From: Bacteroidota bacterium
GTDB lineage: Bacteria; Bacteroidota; Bacteroidia; B-17B0; Aurantibacillaceae
Direction: 5' to 3'
Assembly: GCA_016702705.1 (NCBI GenBank)
Contig: JADJDM010000031.1
Location: 1 to 18,008, forward strand
Length of the DNA stretch: 18,008 nt
The notes beneath the pieces were generated by a model. That model was given only the letters and a program-made list of their open reading frames with translations, ran no database searches and was not told the origin of the DNA. The translations under genes were made by a program, and so were the position numbers. This document shows, in pieces, positions 5,769 to 13,109 of the stretch (position 1 is the stretch's first letter; each line of letters starts with the position of its first letter).

Positions 5769-6172
5769 TAGTCTATAATATCTTGTGTTATTGTCGTACT
5801 TGTATTTCCTATTACTTGTTGTATTCCGCTCAAAACAGTTACCACATATTCGCCACTTGTATTAAATGTTTGAAGTACATTCCCGTCCTGGTCTTTTATT
5901 TCCACTGTGAAATCTCCAGCGTTTGCCCCGCCTACAAATATGTAATTATTCTCAAAGTAGTTTCCACTCATTACGGGAATAGAACACGCTAAATCTCCAA
6001 TGTGTCCACCTACTGTAAATTCAAAACGATCGTATTTGTTTATGTTAGTATTATCACTAACTAAAGCAACTTGCATAAGTGGATATTTGGGTGGAGTAGA
6101 TGCTCCAACTTCCCAACTATCACCAAAAAAGAAATGGTCATAATTCTCACTTCTCCCCATTGCCATGTGCAA
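5768..6172 (-). CDS. Tail-terminator-like N-terminus joined to a fibre-module-like C-terminus
   Basis: A 134-residue protein. Residues about 1-50 (GRSENYDHFFFGDSWEVGAS, then PPKYPLMQVAL and a KYDRFEFTV strand) look like the start of Bacteroidota phage proteins proposed as tail terminators or completion proteins (FxFGDxxEI...YPLM pattern). The rest (SIPVMSGNYFENNYIFVGG, then FTVEIKDQDGNVLQTF) does not look like that family. It reads like a small beta domain found before fibres. The join near residue 52 suggests a deletion fusion. The start is uncertain: TTG 6172 or ATG 6166. The frame also stays open upstream (LSSFILH) with no canonical start, so a lost upstream start is possible. The stop abuts the fibre ATG. 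Confidence 0.5.
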   Translation of the reverse strand: MHMAMGRSENYDHFFFGDSWEVGASTPPKYPLMQVALVSDNTNINKYDRFEFTVGGHIGDLACSIPVMSGNYFENNYIFVGGANAGDFTVEIKDQDGNVLQTFNTSGEYVVTVLSGIQQVIGNTSTTITQDIID

Positions 6173-6223
6173 AATAAAACTGCTTAAATAATTCTATATT
6201 TTGGGAAAGGCTTAAAAGAGTCA

Positions 6224-6736
6224 TTATGATAAATCTATTCCAGTTGTGTAATTTGTATCGGATGCATTCATTCCCGTTTCGCTTATGTCATCGTATAAAG
6301 GAAATGTATCAGTATTCTCTTTTAAATATTTAGTAAGTAATTCAGCGTAACTTTCAGCAATCATTCTAAATTCATCCTTAACAACTTTCAACTCTAAAGA
6401 ATCGGCTGCACTTGAATTTTCTCCACTCTTTACCATTACACCCTTATTCATTAACCTATAACGTAAAGCCATAGGAGAGTGCATACAAACGTAATAAATA
6501 AGAACTGACTTAATATAATCCCTCATTAAAGCTAACTCATTTGGATAAGCAGCTAAAGTATCATCTGCAATTATCTTTGTTTTAAAATCATTGAATAATG
6601 CAGTTCCTAAAATCTTTTGCAAGTAAATATCTTGAACCATTGTAATAGTAGGAATCAGCAATTTTGCATCTACGTTTTCATCAATTAAAGAAATTTCTTT
6701 AACCGAATTAATATCTATAAAATATACATCTGCCAT
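6224..6736 (-). CDS. Head-tail connector / head completion protein
   Basis: A 170-residue, mostly helical protein. The N-terminus (YFIDINSVKEISLIDENVDA then KLLIPTITMVQDIYLQKILG) matches a family widespread in Bacteroidota phages (DUF6712-like), typically encoded among head-neck genes. It is thought to act as an adaptor that closes the head after DNA packaging, comparable to gp6-type connectors. A middle helical part (YPNELALMRDYIKSVLIYY) is followed by a C-terminal segment with a polar tail. The ATG overlaps the TAA of the portal gene by one base. The function is inferred from the family and from being next to the portal. Confidence 0.7.
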   Translation of the reverse strand: MADVYFIDINSVKEISLIDENVDAKLLIPTITMVQDIYLQKILGTALFNDFKTKIIADDTLAAYPNELALMRDYIKSVLIYYVCMHSPMALRYRLMNKGVMVKSGENSSAADSLELKVVKDEFRMIAESYAELLTKYLKENTDTFPLYDDISETGMNASDTNYTTGIDLS

Positions 6737-6945
6737 TATTTACTTCTTTTAATTTTTGTAATTGCTTTCCAAATATGTCTGCAATAAGGCTCAGTTTCAC
6801 CTGTACTTGGATTGTTATAGTAGCCGCCTCTAAAATCCCAAACGTTTAAATCTAAATCATTACTCATACTATCAATAGCCTCAAATGTCCACTCTTTCCC
6901 AAATTTGCCCGATAACATATCCTTAAGTTCAAAAAAGGTCGACAA
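6736..6945 (-). CDS. C-terminal end of the portal polypeptide (separated by frame errors)
   Basis: A 69-residue piece whose only available start is a TTG at 6945. I read it as the end of the upstream portal gene rather than a separate gene. It is in the same frame as the portal, 18 bases after the portal's TGA. Restoring one C in the CCCC run, one G before GTTAGC and one T in the TTTTTT run near 6922-6966 gives continuous protein: ...NNASPLIKVSGYCRPFFELK.... The SGYCRPF segment and the following WDFRGGYYNNP and PYCRHIWK motifs form a signature that, from memory, ends Bacteroidota phage portal or minor-head polypeptides. The three deletions sum to one codon, which explains why the frame is preserved. 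A stand-alone 69-residue protein is the less likely alternative. Confidence 0.65.
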   Translation of the reverse strand: MSTFFELKDMLSGKFGKEWTFEAIDSMSNDLDLNVWDFRGGYYNNPSTGETEPYCRHIWKAITKIKRSK

Positions 6946-6960
6946 TAACCGCTAACTTAA

Positions 6961-8523
6961 TCAGGGGCTTGCATTGTTTAAAGCGTTTTTAATTGATAAG
7001 TCTAAAGTATAAACTGTGCTAATTTGAAGTGGCGAAGTTTCTTTGTCATAAGCCTTTTCGGTTGGGTCAAAAGCATTAGCGTTTTTATCTATTAAATTAT
7101 TTTTCAATAGCCCATCAATACCAGCGTTAACTCTATCAACTGAAATTCCTAAAGCCTTTGCAATACTTGCTGGCGTTTGTGTTGGATTACCCTTTAACAC
7201 CGATAAAATACCACTCTTTAAATCAGTAATCGAAATATTTAAAGCATCGGCAAAGTACATTTTTTGTCTTGACAATTCAAACTTTAAAGCTTCAGTAGAA
7301 CTTTTGAAATTTACTTCTTCTTCAAATAGTACCTCATCTTCTGTATTTTCATCTTCTGCACAAGCTTCTAATTGCGCTAAAATAGTATCGTGTTTTTCGT
7401 GTGCTGAAAATTGTTGAGGTGTAGTTTGAATATCGCCTAAAAACTCAGTAGCTTCATCATTACTTAAACCAAATGATTTTAAAAGTATCATTGCTTGTGG
7501 CTTAGTTGTTCTGCCTTTTTTGAAGTCCTCAGCTACCTTTAATAAATTAGATACTTGCTTTCTGCTCAATGTATTTAAAACTTCATTTCCTGTTGCTGTT
7601 TCCATGGGAATCTCAACGCCATTAGCATCTAATGTAGGCTCTGCAATTGGAGTAAGTGGCTTATATCCTTTTAACTCTCTACGCTCATCCTGAGTTAAAT
7701 CAGCATCATTATAAAGGTCTAAACCTACTGGGTCGTTTTGGTCAAACTCTGCCTCAATCTTAACGCCCGTTTTCATCTCGCAAAGTTCCATTATAAACTC
7801 AGCTAAATCTACCTGGCGAGGTTTAGTATAATTGTTTAGGAATAATTCAAATGAATTTCTTAACTCGTCTTTAGTTCCAAAAACAATACCTTCACGAATA
7901 ATACCAAATAAGGTCGGGTTTGTTACCCCATGCCCTGTAAATTTCTTTTGAAGTGAACGTTTAGCACTTAACTCAAATTTCTTATCTAAATCATTAACAT
8001 TAACAGCAGTTACCTCAGCTGCTTTACCATCTTTATCAATGTAATTAATAACAGTACCTCCAGCGTTATCTGTTCCCGTATGCTTACCAATTAGTTTTTC
8101 CCTAATGCTTTGCTTTACTTCTGCTGTTGGCTCACCATTATAAAAAGTTACAATAGTTCCTGCTGAAAATCCATTTGCAATAAAATTGTAATTGAAATTC
8201 CCAATCTCAGTATCTGCACAAATATCTAATAAACAAGATTTGTAATTAGGCTCAGGATATAAACCACTAATATAATTTTTATGTTGTTTCTCGAATTTGA
8301 ATTGAATAAAGAACGAGCCTACCATTCCTTTTTGATACTCTCTATATTGTGTTGCTGGGTTTTGGTATAATCTCTGCCAATCTTTTGAGAAACTTAATAT
8401 ATCCCCTTGCTCATTTAATCTACAATTAGCAACAGGCAAATGATAATAATATAAAGGCTTACCAACTAAATCAGTAATTACATTTAAAAATACACCATCA
8501 ATAAACTCTAAATCCTTTGCAAT
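6961..8523 (-). CDS. Portal protein, main part
   Basis: This frame continues the portal begun at 8831 after a 1-base loss near 8523-8530 (IAKDLEFIDGVFLNV follows the broken junction). Taken alone, its first start-like codon is TTG 8439. Portal features: a beta-rich wing, the FNYNFIANGFSAGTIVTFYN helix-strand, a long stem helix region (SLQKKFTGHGVTNPTLFGII) and the NYTKPRQVDLAEFIMELCE segment. The usual C-terminal VAEDFKKGRTTKPQAMILLK helices follow. After an acidic linker (about 410 residues into this part) comes a winged-helix-like unit: FADALNISITDLKSGILSVL, then TPASIAKALGISVDRVNAGI and DGLLKNNLID. The portal is the dodecameric ring at the capsid vertex through which DNA enters and leaves. 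A TGA at 6961 ends this frame, but the true C-terminus is probably at 6736. Confidence 0.8.
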   Translation of the reverse strand: MAKDLEFIDGVFLNVITDLVGKPLYYYHLPVANCRLNEQGDILSFSKDWQRLYQNPATQYREYQKGMVGSFFIQFKFEKQHKNYISGLYPEPNYKSCLLDICADTEIGNFNYNFIANGFSAGTIVTFYNGEPTAEVKQSIREKLIGKHTGTDNAGGTVINYIDKDGKAAEVTAVNVNDLDKKFELSAKRSLQKKFTGHGVTNPTLFGIIREGIVFGTKDELRNSFELFLNNYTKPRQVDLAEFIMELCEMKTGVKIEAEFDQNDPVGLDLYNDADLTQDERRELKGYKPLTPIAEPTLDANGVEIPMETATGNEVLNTLSRKQVSNLLKVAEDFKKGRTTKPQAMILLKSFGLSNDEATEFLGDIQTTPQQFSAHEKHDTILAQLEACAEDENTEDEVLFEEEVNFKSSTEALKFELSRQKMYFADALNISITDLKSGILSVLKGNPTQTPASIAKALGISVDRVNAGIDGLLKNNLIDKNANAFDPTEKAYDKETSPLQISTVYTLDLSIKNALNNASP

Positions 8524-8831
8524 CTTTTACCTACTTTATTCCCGTTTTCTTTAGGATTAAACTCAGCCATAAACTTATCTAAAATAGCTTGTTGCTCAGG
8601 ATTAACAGCTTTTAATCCCTTACCCCATAGATAACTTGACTTAGCATTTAGTATCGCTGAATGGTCAGCATCTTGGTCTTTTAAGTCAATCAAGAAACTT
8701 GGGTAATCATTGCTTTTACCCCAATTGATTATACCACCACTTTCGTAGGTGCTTAATTCAAGCTTTGTATGTTTCTCAAAGTATTGAAAAGCAATTTTAT
8801 TAATCGGGTCTATTATCTCAACTCTAGCCAT
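8508..8831 (-). CDS. Portal protein, N-terminal part
   Basis: 107 residues from an ATG at 8831 that overlaps the end of the upstream gene by 8 bases. The sequence is the expected portal start: an ESGGIINWGKSNDYPSFLID segment, then HSAILNAKSSYLWGKGL, where the W...NDYP and SxxxxGxGL patterns are typical. The frame ends at a TAG (8508) 15 bases past the place where the homologous sequence jumps frame (GKR then IAKDLEF). A single missing base in AAAAGA restores it. The complete gene is therefore 6736-8831, about 700 residues. See the two neighbouring entries for the rest. Confidence 0.8.
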   Translation of the reverse strand: MARVEIIDPINKIAFQYFEKHTKLELSTYESGGIINWGKSNDYPSFLIDLKDQDADHSAILNAKSSYLWGKGLKAVNPEQQAILDKFMAEFNPKENGNKVGKRLQRI

Positions 8832-9219
8832 TGAATACTTTTATTTCTGTTGTTTCGTCTGTAAATGTAGGAATTTCGGTTGAACTATCCAACACGATAA
8901 CTATACCTTCCTCAACTATATTTCCACTATTTACAACTACTAAATTTGTTGCACTTGCTTGTTCCCTTATTGTATAACTCCAACTATCTAACTGGTCTAA
9001 TTTTACTACACCGTTTTCTAAATCTTCTGTGTTATCTTCAATTATATCAAATCTATTATAACGTATTGGATTAGGTGAAATGTCAATTGCAATAAATGAT
9101 TTTACTTTATTTGATTGGTCATTAGTAAACGTAAACAAATAAGTTGCATCTTCTATTGTTGTCTTTTCCGATAAGGTTAAAACAACTATATTAATCGCAT
9201 CCCTGTTTATTGTTATCAT
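8824..9219 (-). CDS. Conserved structural protein of Bacteroidota phages
   Basis: A 131-residue beta-rich protein: an N-terminal MITINRDAINIVVLTLSEKT strand pair, then ATYLFTFTNDQSNKVKSFIA, PIRYNRFDI and a SWSYTIREQ strand, followed by an acidic end. From memory, the LTLSEKTT...YLFTFTN...RYNRFDI...W.Y.I.EQ pattern recurs among structural genes of Bacteroidota tailed phages, usually unnamed. It may be a small virion component or a neck protein. It follows a terminator and overlaps the portal start by 8 bases, so it is probably translationally coupled to the portal. Confidence 0.6.
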   Translation of the reverse strand: MITINRDAINIVVLTLSEKTTIEDATYLFTFTNDQSNKVKSFIAIDISPNPIRYNRFDIIEDNTEDLENGVVKLDQLDSWSYTIREQASATNLVVVNSGNIVEEGIVIVLDSSTEIPTFTDETTEIKVFNG

Positions 9220-9234
9220 TCGTAATGTTATAAA

Positions 9235-9261
9235 AAAAGCCCATTATTACAACAGGCTTTT
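9235..9261 (-). terminator. Intra-operon terminator downstream of capsid and tail-tube genes
   Basis: A 7-bp stem AAAAGCC (9235-9241) and GGCTTTT (9255-9261) has a 13-base loop. On the minus strand it is followed by seven T (9238-9232), a good Rho-independent terminator in the direction of late transcription. It lies between the tail-tube-like gene and the 131-residue gene. It would lower transcription downstream of the abundantly needed capsid and tube proteins. Confidence 0.7.
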
Positions 9262-9283
9262 AATTGTTCAACTAAACTATTTA

Positions 9284-9812
9284 TTAAGAAGCTGGAGTAA
9301 GTAAAGCAGCAATTAAACCACTTGTAACTTTTTTAGGTTTAATAGTTGCACTACCAACTAATTTTATAATGTCCCCTTTAAAGCTTGTCATTTCAGTTCC
9401 CGAATCAGTATCAACGTTTGAAGCGTCTAAACCAAATTCATGTCCTAATAGCCAATAAGTACCGTCATTGTGTTTTGCAACAACAAATAAAGTGTTCTTT
9501 AAAAGTAATTCGCTTTCTTCTTGCGTTAAAGTTTCAATCCCTTGAATCTGGAAGTTTACTTCTACTTTATACCCAAAACCTCCAGTCTTAGCATCACCTG
9601 CACCTGTTTGTTTCCAGTTAGCGATTTCAGGAACTTGTTTATAAGACCAAGCCTGTTTTCCTGTTTCCATTGTAAATGTAGTAACTACGTTTGCAGTTAA
9701 AGCAAATTTAGCGTTATCAGTCCAAGCTACATTAGCCCATTCTCCGATAATATACTCCGCAACACCGCTTGGGTCTTTACATTGTTTTTTGTACAGCCTT
9801 GTGTTAATGCAT
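9284..9812 (-). CDS. Tail-tube-like structural protein (frame broken near its start)
   Basis: The intact C-terminal frame (METGKQAWSYKQVPEIANWK onward, 128 residues from ATG 9670) extends upstream without a stop through KDPSGVAEYIIGEWANVAWT. That upstream part is clearly the same protein. The real start is probably the ATG at 9812. Restoring a G gives M-ALTQGCTK, and a second shift in the A-run near 9785-9790 leads into the main frame, for about 176 residues. The fold is beta-rich, with conserved-looking ELLLKNTLFVVAKHNDGTYW and LLGHEFGLDAS segments and a GxxxKxxTSGLI end. This resembles the tail tube or major tail proteins of Bacteroidota siphophages, which polymerise around the tape measure. 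It comes about 50 bases after the capsid gene, as expected for a highly expressed structural gene. Confidence 0.55.
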
Positions 9813-9861
9813 AACGAGATTATAATGTTTTAAGTTATAAGGCATAACTATTCGTTAAATA

Positions 9862-10113
9862 TTATCCTCCGTAAAGAGTAATGTAACGTTGGTTAGTTAC
9901 CCAAGTACTCATAGATTGAGTATTTTTGATGTAACGTTGCATTGCACCATTTGCTACTTTATCAATTTGTAAAGTGTTTAAATCAGAAGTTGCATCTGTT
10001 AAAACCTTTAAGTATTCAGGTAAAGTAAATAAAATAAATGTAGCTCCTACTGGATGGAAATTAATCTTGTGTCCATTGTAAGAAATTACTTCGTTTTCTC
10101 CGCTACCTTCAAC
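9862..10113 (-). CDS. Major capsid protein, C-terminal part (separated by frame errors)
   Basis: A start-less open frame of 83 codons plus stop that continues the capsid protein. It reads VEGSGENEVISYNGHKINFH, then LFTLPEYLKVLTD and WVTNQRYITLYGG before a TAA. The main capsid frame stops at 10119 after AAQQI. Removing an extra T in the ATTT run and an extra A next to TTG gives ...QQINLVEGSGENEV..., joining both parts into a protein of about 345 residues. The complete gene is 9862-10898. Without repair the capsid would lack about a quarter of its length, so either the sequence has errors here or the element is defective. Confidence 0.75.
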   Translation of the reverse strand, partial: VEGSGENEVISYNGHKINFHPVGATFILFTLPEYLKVLTDATSDLNTLQIDKVANGAMQRYIKNTQSMSTWVTNQRYITLYGG

Positions 10114-10118
10114 TCAAG

Positions 10119-10898
10119 TTAAATTTGTTGTGCAGCACCTACTGCATTGTTAGCAGCCTTAATAAATTGTCTGTGTCCTAATGGCGCAAAGAATTGAGCG
10201 TTTGGATTGTCAGTTACTTTTGAAGGTGCACCAGCGTATAACAAAGCATATTGAGCAGCAATGTTAGCAGCAGTAATAACTGCACCTGTAACTTTAATAT
10301 AATCACCTAAACCAGCACCTGGAGCAGTTTTAGATTGAGAGTCATTATATAATGTTCTTACTACTAATGAATCAAATAAAGTAGTCGGCATTGCAGCAAC
10401 CGCAGCTTGTGCAGCAGCAGTAATTGAACCCTGACCAGCACCTGCAACTAATAACGCCACCGCAGCTTTAGTAGCAGCAGTTGCACCATTCCATAACTTT
10501 GTTTCAATATCAGCACCAATAGCTGGTTGAATTTGGATTAATACTTTTCTATCAAATTCATCTGATACTACGTTATAAGCACCAGCTTTCATTGACTTCT
10601 CGAAACGAGTGCCTTTTAAAGCGTTATCGTTAATTCTATCTTCATAGTTGAAACCAACTAAAGATACTGGAGTTTTTTGTACATTCAAATCAATGTCCCC
10701 TGTTGCAGTTACTTCACCTGTATTAAGTGCAGTCATAGCAACCTCAACTTTACTTTCGTAAACGTCTGTTCCTGATTTGTGTCCTTCCTCAATATCAATA
10801 ACACGCTCACGCAATGTTTTAGAATCTTGGTATAACTCCTCTGTGATTTTCTCTAACTCTGTGTAGTTACGAGTTGTTCCTGTATAATTTATAGGCAT
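10119..10898 (-). CDS. Major capsid protein, main part
   Basis: 259 residues from ATG 10898. The protein is alanine-rich, as HK97-fold capsid proteins of Bacteroidota phages often are. It begins with an N-arm (INYTGTTRNYTELEKITEEL), followed by a long helix-like stretch (KTLRERVIDIEEGHKS) and the beta/alpha core (AGAYNVVSDEFDRKVLIQIQ, then AALLVAGAGQGSITAAAQAA). Near the end is FFAPLGHRQFIKAANNAVGA. Its C-terminus is the separate frame at 9862-10113. The gene follows the XkdF-like protease, the scaffold-like gene and a 61-residue gene, the usual order for capsid assembly. It forms the icosahedral shell after proteolytic maturation. Recognition rests on composition and context more than on a diagnostic motif. 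Confidence 0.75.
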   Translation of the reverse strand: MPINYTGTTRNYTELEKITEELYQDSKTLRERVIDIEEGHKSGTDVYESKVEVAMTALNTGEVTATGDIDLNVQKTPVSLVGFNYEDRINDNALKGTRFEKSMKAGAYNVVSDEFDRKVLIQIQPAIGADIETKLWNGATAATKAAVALLVAGAGQGSITAAAQAAVAAMPTTLFDSLVVRTLYNDSQSKTAPGAGLGDYIKVTGAVITAANIAAQYALLYAGAPSKVTDNPNAQFFAPLGHRQFIKAANNAVGAAQQI

Positions 10899-10910
10899 GG
10901 TTTTGTGTTT

Positions 10911-11096
10911 TTATTTTTGTTTATAGTGTTTCAAATCTTCAACTAAGAACTCAATTTGTTCTTTTTCTAAATGTCCTTTGCAGTAATCTTCTACTTTCAT
11001 ATCTCCAACTGCATCTAAGAACACTTTATAATTTACTCCCGTTTCAAATGGGTTAACAAAGTTTTTAACCTCTGCTTTTGTTTCTTGTTTAGCCAT
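10911..11096 (-). CDS. Small protein between scaffold and capsid genes
   Basis: A 61-residue, charged, mainly helical protein. It has a basic/acidic N-terminus (AKQETKAEVKNFVNPFETGV), a VFLDAVGDMKVEDYC middle and a KEQIEFLVEDLKHYKQK helix. The ATG overlaps the scaffold stop by one base, and the gene ends 12 bases before the capsid start. Small genes at this position are common in Bacteroidota phages, but I know of no assigned function. A capsid-assembly accessory or decoration role is possible. Confidence 0.6.
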   Translation of the reverse strand: MAKQETKAEVKNFVNPFETGVNYKVFLDAVGDMKVEDYCKGHLEKEQIEFLVEDLKHYKQK

Positions 11097-11704
11097 TATA
11101 GTTTTCCTTTATTGAATAATAATTTTTCGTGCTTACTCATATCCTTATAATCTTTCTTATTAGATACGATTGGGTCAGCCGCTGGCATTTCAACAATTGC
11201 GTTGATAGCCTCTAAAGTTGTTTTTACTGCTACTGAATTAGAATTAGAAATCTTTTCAATTTCTTCTAAACGAGATAACATTGTTTCAGTTGCTTTGTCT
11301 TTATCAGTCATTGCTTTTAATGTCGACTCTAAAGCTGCAACACGTGAAGCCATATCTAACTCAGGAACTTCAACAACTGGAGCAACAATAGCCGCTTCAA
11401 TTTTCTCAACTAATCCACCTTTAACGTAAATCTTAGAACCATCTTCTAACTCATATTCGCCATCGATAATCTCAGCACTTGAACCATCAGCGTTAACCAA
11501 TTTAACAGCAACACCAACATCTAACTTCTCACCTTCATAAGATATTTTAGAACCATCTTTTAAAGTAACTTCTGCTAAAGCGATTGGAGTATCTACTACG
11601 GCAACTACTGGAGTTGCTGCAACTTGTTCACTAAGCAAAGTTTTGATTTTTAGAATTGTTTTCTCTCCTAAAACATTTTTAATCATTGTATTTAAATTGC
11701 TCAT
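11096..11704 (-). CDS. Scaffold-like capsid assembly protein
   Basis: 202 residues. The first helix (NTMIKNVLGEKTILKIKTLL) leads into a beta-rich acidic region holding a twofold motif, LKDGSKISYEGEKLDVG at about 48-64 and LEDGSKIYVKGGLVEKI at about 86-102. A coiled coil follows (about 117-155, SRVAALESTLKAMTDKDKAT onward) and a basic C-terminus (KKDYKDMSKHEKLLFNKG). An acidic, coiled-coil protein between protease and capsid genes fits a scaffolding protein that templates prohead assembly and is removed by the protease. The DGS/G repeat resembles small beta units seen in proteins at this place in Bacteroidota phages. The assignment is by position and composition. Confidence 0.6.
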   Translation of the reverse strand: MSNLNTMIKNVLGEKTILKIKTLLSEQVAATPVVAVVDTPIALAEVTLKDGSKISYEGEKLDVGVAVKLVNADGSSAEIIDGEYELEDGSKIYVKGGLVEKIEAAIVAPVVEVPELDMASRVAALESTLKAMTDKDKATETMLSRLEEIEKISNSNSVAVKTTLEAINAIVEMPAADPIVSNKKDYKDMSKHEKLLFNKGKL

Positions 11705-11755
11705 GAAAATTTGTTTGTTTAATTACATAATACATTAATTCAAAAAAGGTTACAT

Positions 11756-12049
11756 TTAGTCTATAATGCTTTGTATAACCGCTTTTATTTCAGCATCGGT
11801 TAAGTCAACGGGTGCTAACTCCATATCACAAAGTATCTCAATTGATAGCCCGTTGAATATTCCTTGCTTTACTTTCTCCCATTCAGTTGGATTGTCAACT
11901 TTTACAGAAGCAAATGCAGTACCATCTGGTAAGTCAAATCCTTTCGGCTGTGCTATTCCACGCTGTTCATCTGAAATAAACATTTCGAACATAAACACGC
12001 CTTTTGTTTTATCGCTTTCTTGTTGGTGAGTGGATTTAATATTATTCAT
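11756..12049 (-). CDS. XkdF-like prohead protease, C-terminal part
   Basis: 97 residues containing THQQESDKTKGVFMFEMFIS and GFDLPDGTAFASVKVDNP, followed by EWEKVKQGIFNGLSIEILCD. The FMFEMFI, PDGT and VKxGxFxGLSIE segments are characteristic of the second half of XkdF-like phage serine proteases. The ATG overlaps the stop of the upstream half (ATGA at 12049-12046). The two halves read as one protein if a base is restored in AAGATGA. A split, translationally coupled enzyme is possible but would be unusual, since homologues are single chains. The protease matures the prohead by cutting scaffold and capsid N-termini. Confidence 0.75.
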   Translation of the reverse strand: MNNIKSTHQQESDKTKGVFMFEMFISDEQRGIAQPKGFDLPDGTAFASVKVDNPTEWEKVKQGIFNGLSIEILCDMELAPVDLTDAEIKAVIQSIID

Positions 12050-12363
12050 CTTACCTCTTTCATAAACTTCATTACAAGTTTTTCAATAGCATCTTTACTT
12101 GCTGCAACATAAAACTCTTTCTCAACTCCCATTTCGTCTTTTATTTTACGATAAATTGGAAGGTCTGGAATTAATATCGGAGCTGTTACTATTCGTCTTT
12201 CTTCTTGAATAGCAAATTTAAAGTAGTTGCTTTTTTCTTGGTTTTCAAACGCCATCCACTCAGTCATAATAGCTGGTTTATCCACCATTGCAATAGCTGA
12301 GAAGTCAACACTCGCATCGTTATAATCGTTTACTTTGAAATAATAAATTGGTAAGTTTTTCAT
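12046..12363 (-). CDS. XkdF-like prohead protease, N-terminal part
   Basis: 105 residues from ATG 12363. It begins YYFKVNDYNDASVDFSAIAM and continues VDKPAIMTEWMAF, then EERRIVTAPILIPDLPIYRK and EFYVAASKDAIEKLVMKFMK. The VDFSAIAxVDKPAI and EERRIVTAPILIPDLPIYR segments are the recognisable first half of XkdF-like phage proteases. The histidine of the HQQES segment lies in the next frame, so the active enzyme needs both parts. The gene follows the tape-measure-like gene by 11 bases. A 1-base deletion at the junction explains the split. Confidence 0.8.
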   Translation of the reverse strand: MKNLPIYYFKVNDYNDASVDFSAIAMVDKPAIMTEWMAFENQEKSNYFKFAIQEERRIVTAPILIPDLPIYRKIKDEMGVEKEFYVAASKDAIEKLVMKFMKEVR

Positions 12364-12374
12364 ATTGTTTATTT

Positions 12375-13109
12375 TTAAAATGTTGTTTGTGCTTTTATTT
12401 TGTTTGCTCTGTTTTGTTGCTCTCTAATATCGTTTTCCGTTACTATTACTTTTCCTGTAATATCAATTGTTTGTCTTTGGTTTGATGCTCCTAAATTATT
12501 ACCTTGACTATCGAACTGCGTATTAGTATTATTTTGAGGTGTGTTAATTGTTGGTGGTGTTGGTAGTTGAGTACTCCCAATAGAACCTGTTGGAGTAGAT
12601 CCGCCGCCCCCACTTACTCCACCATCAAACTTAGCACTTGCTATTTTCGCTATATTAGCCGCACTACTTATACCTGTAACAGCCGCAATAGGAATACTTA
12701 TAGGCAATGGATATGTAGCCAATACAGTTTGAACAGCACGAACCCCATCTATTGTTGCCTGTGTAATTGCAAAGGCTTTGTTAATATTAAATTGTTGTTT
12801 CTTTAGTTTTGTTTCTTCTGCGCTACCTTTTTGAGCATTACCGATTTGAATGGCAAAGATTGCATCGCTTAAATTTTTAGCAGCGTTGAATGATTGTACT
12901 TCTAATTCCTTTTTTGCCTTTGCATCTAATTCATCAAGTTTCTTTTTTTGCTCTCTATTCGCCTTATCTTTTTCTAATCTTCGCTGCTGTTCAAATTCTT
13001 CTAATTCAGTTTTTCTTTTTTCTTCTGCTTCAAAATCTGAAATAGCTTGGATTTGCTGCTGCCATTCTTGAATCAACATCCGCTTTATCCCTTGCTTGTT
13101 GAGCATCAA
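12375..13109 (-). CDS. Tape-measure-like protein, C-terminal part
   Basis: The apparent 244-residue ORF begins at an ATG that is probably not a true start; good protein begins at about IQEWQQQIQAISDFEAEEKR. A long charged coiled coil (about residues 15-75) leads to a helical, hydrophobic part (AFAITQATIDGVRAVQTVLA, then PISIPIAAVTGISSAANIAK). A glycine/threonine-rich low-complexity tail follows (GGVSGGGGSTPTGSIGS) and a final beta-like segment (IDITGKVIVTENDI). The tail end of phage tape measure proteins of Bacteroidota often looks like this. It overlaps the N-terminal part by 80 bases in a frame shifted by one. One extra base near 13075-13090 would explain the break. Confidence 0.65.
   Translation of the reverse strand: MMLNKQGIKRMLIQEWQQQIQAISDFEAEEKRKTELEEFEQQRRLEKDKANREQKKKLDELDAKAKKELEVQSFNAAKNLSDAIFAIQIGNAQKGSAEETKLKKQQFNINKAFAITQATIDGVRAVQTVLATYPLPISIPIAAVTGISSAANIAKIASAKFDGGVSGGGGSTPTGSIGSTQLPTPPTINTPQNNTNTQFDSQGNNLGASNQRQTIDITGKVIVTENDIREQQNRANKIKAQTTF

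Noticed and set aside
9385..9591. Plus-strand ORFs opposite late genes (for example 3912-4115, 9385-9591, 12850-13071, 13973-14221)
   Set aside because: They are antisense shadows of well-supported minus-strand genes, with unnatural composition.
2819..10116. Stop-codon reassignment as an explanation of in-frame stops (TAA at 2819, TGA at 10114-10116)
   Set aside because: TAA, TAG and TGA all end intact genes in the window, and almost all breaks are frame changes rather than simple in-frame stops.
13030..13109. Programmed ribosomal frameshift in the tape-measure-like gene
   Set aside because: No slippery heptamer or downstream structure is evident, the break is inside the coiled coil rather than in a chaperone gene, and many other genes show similar 1-base breaks.
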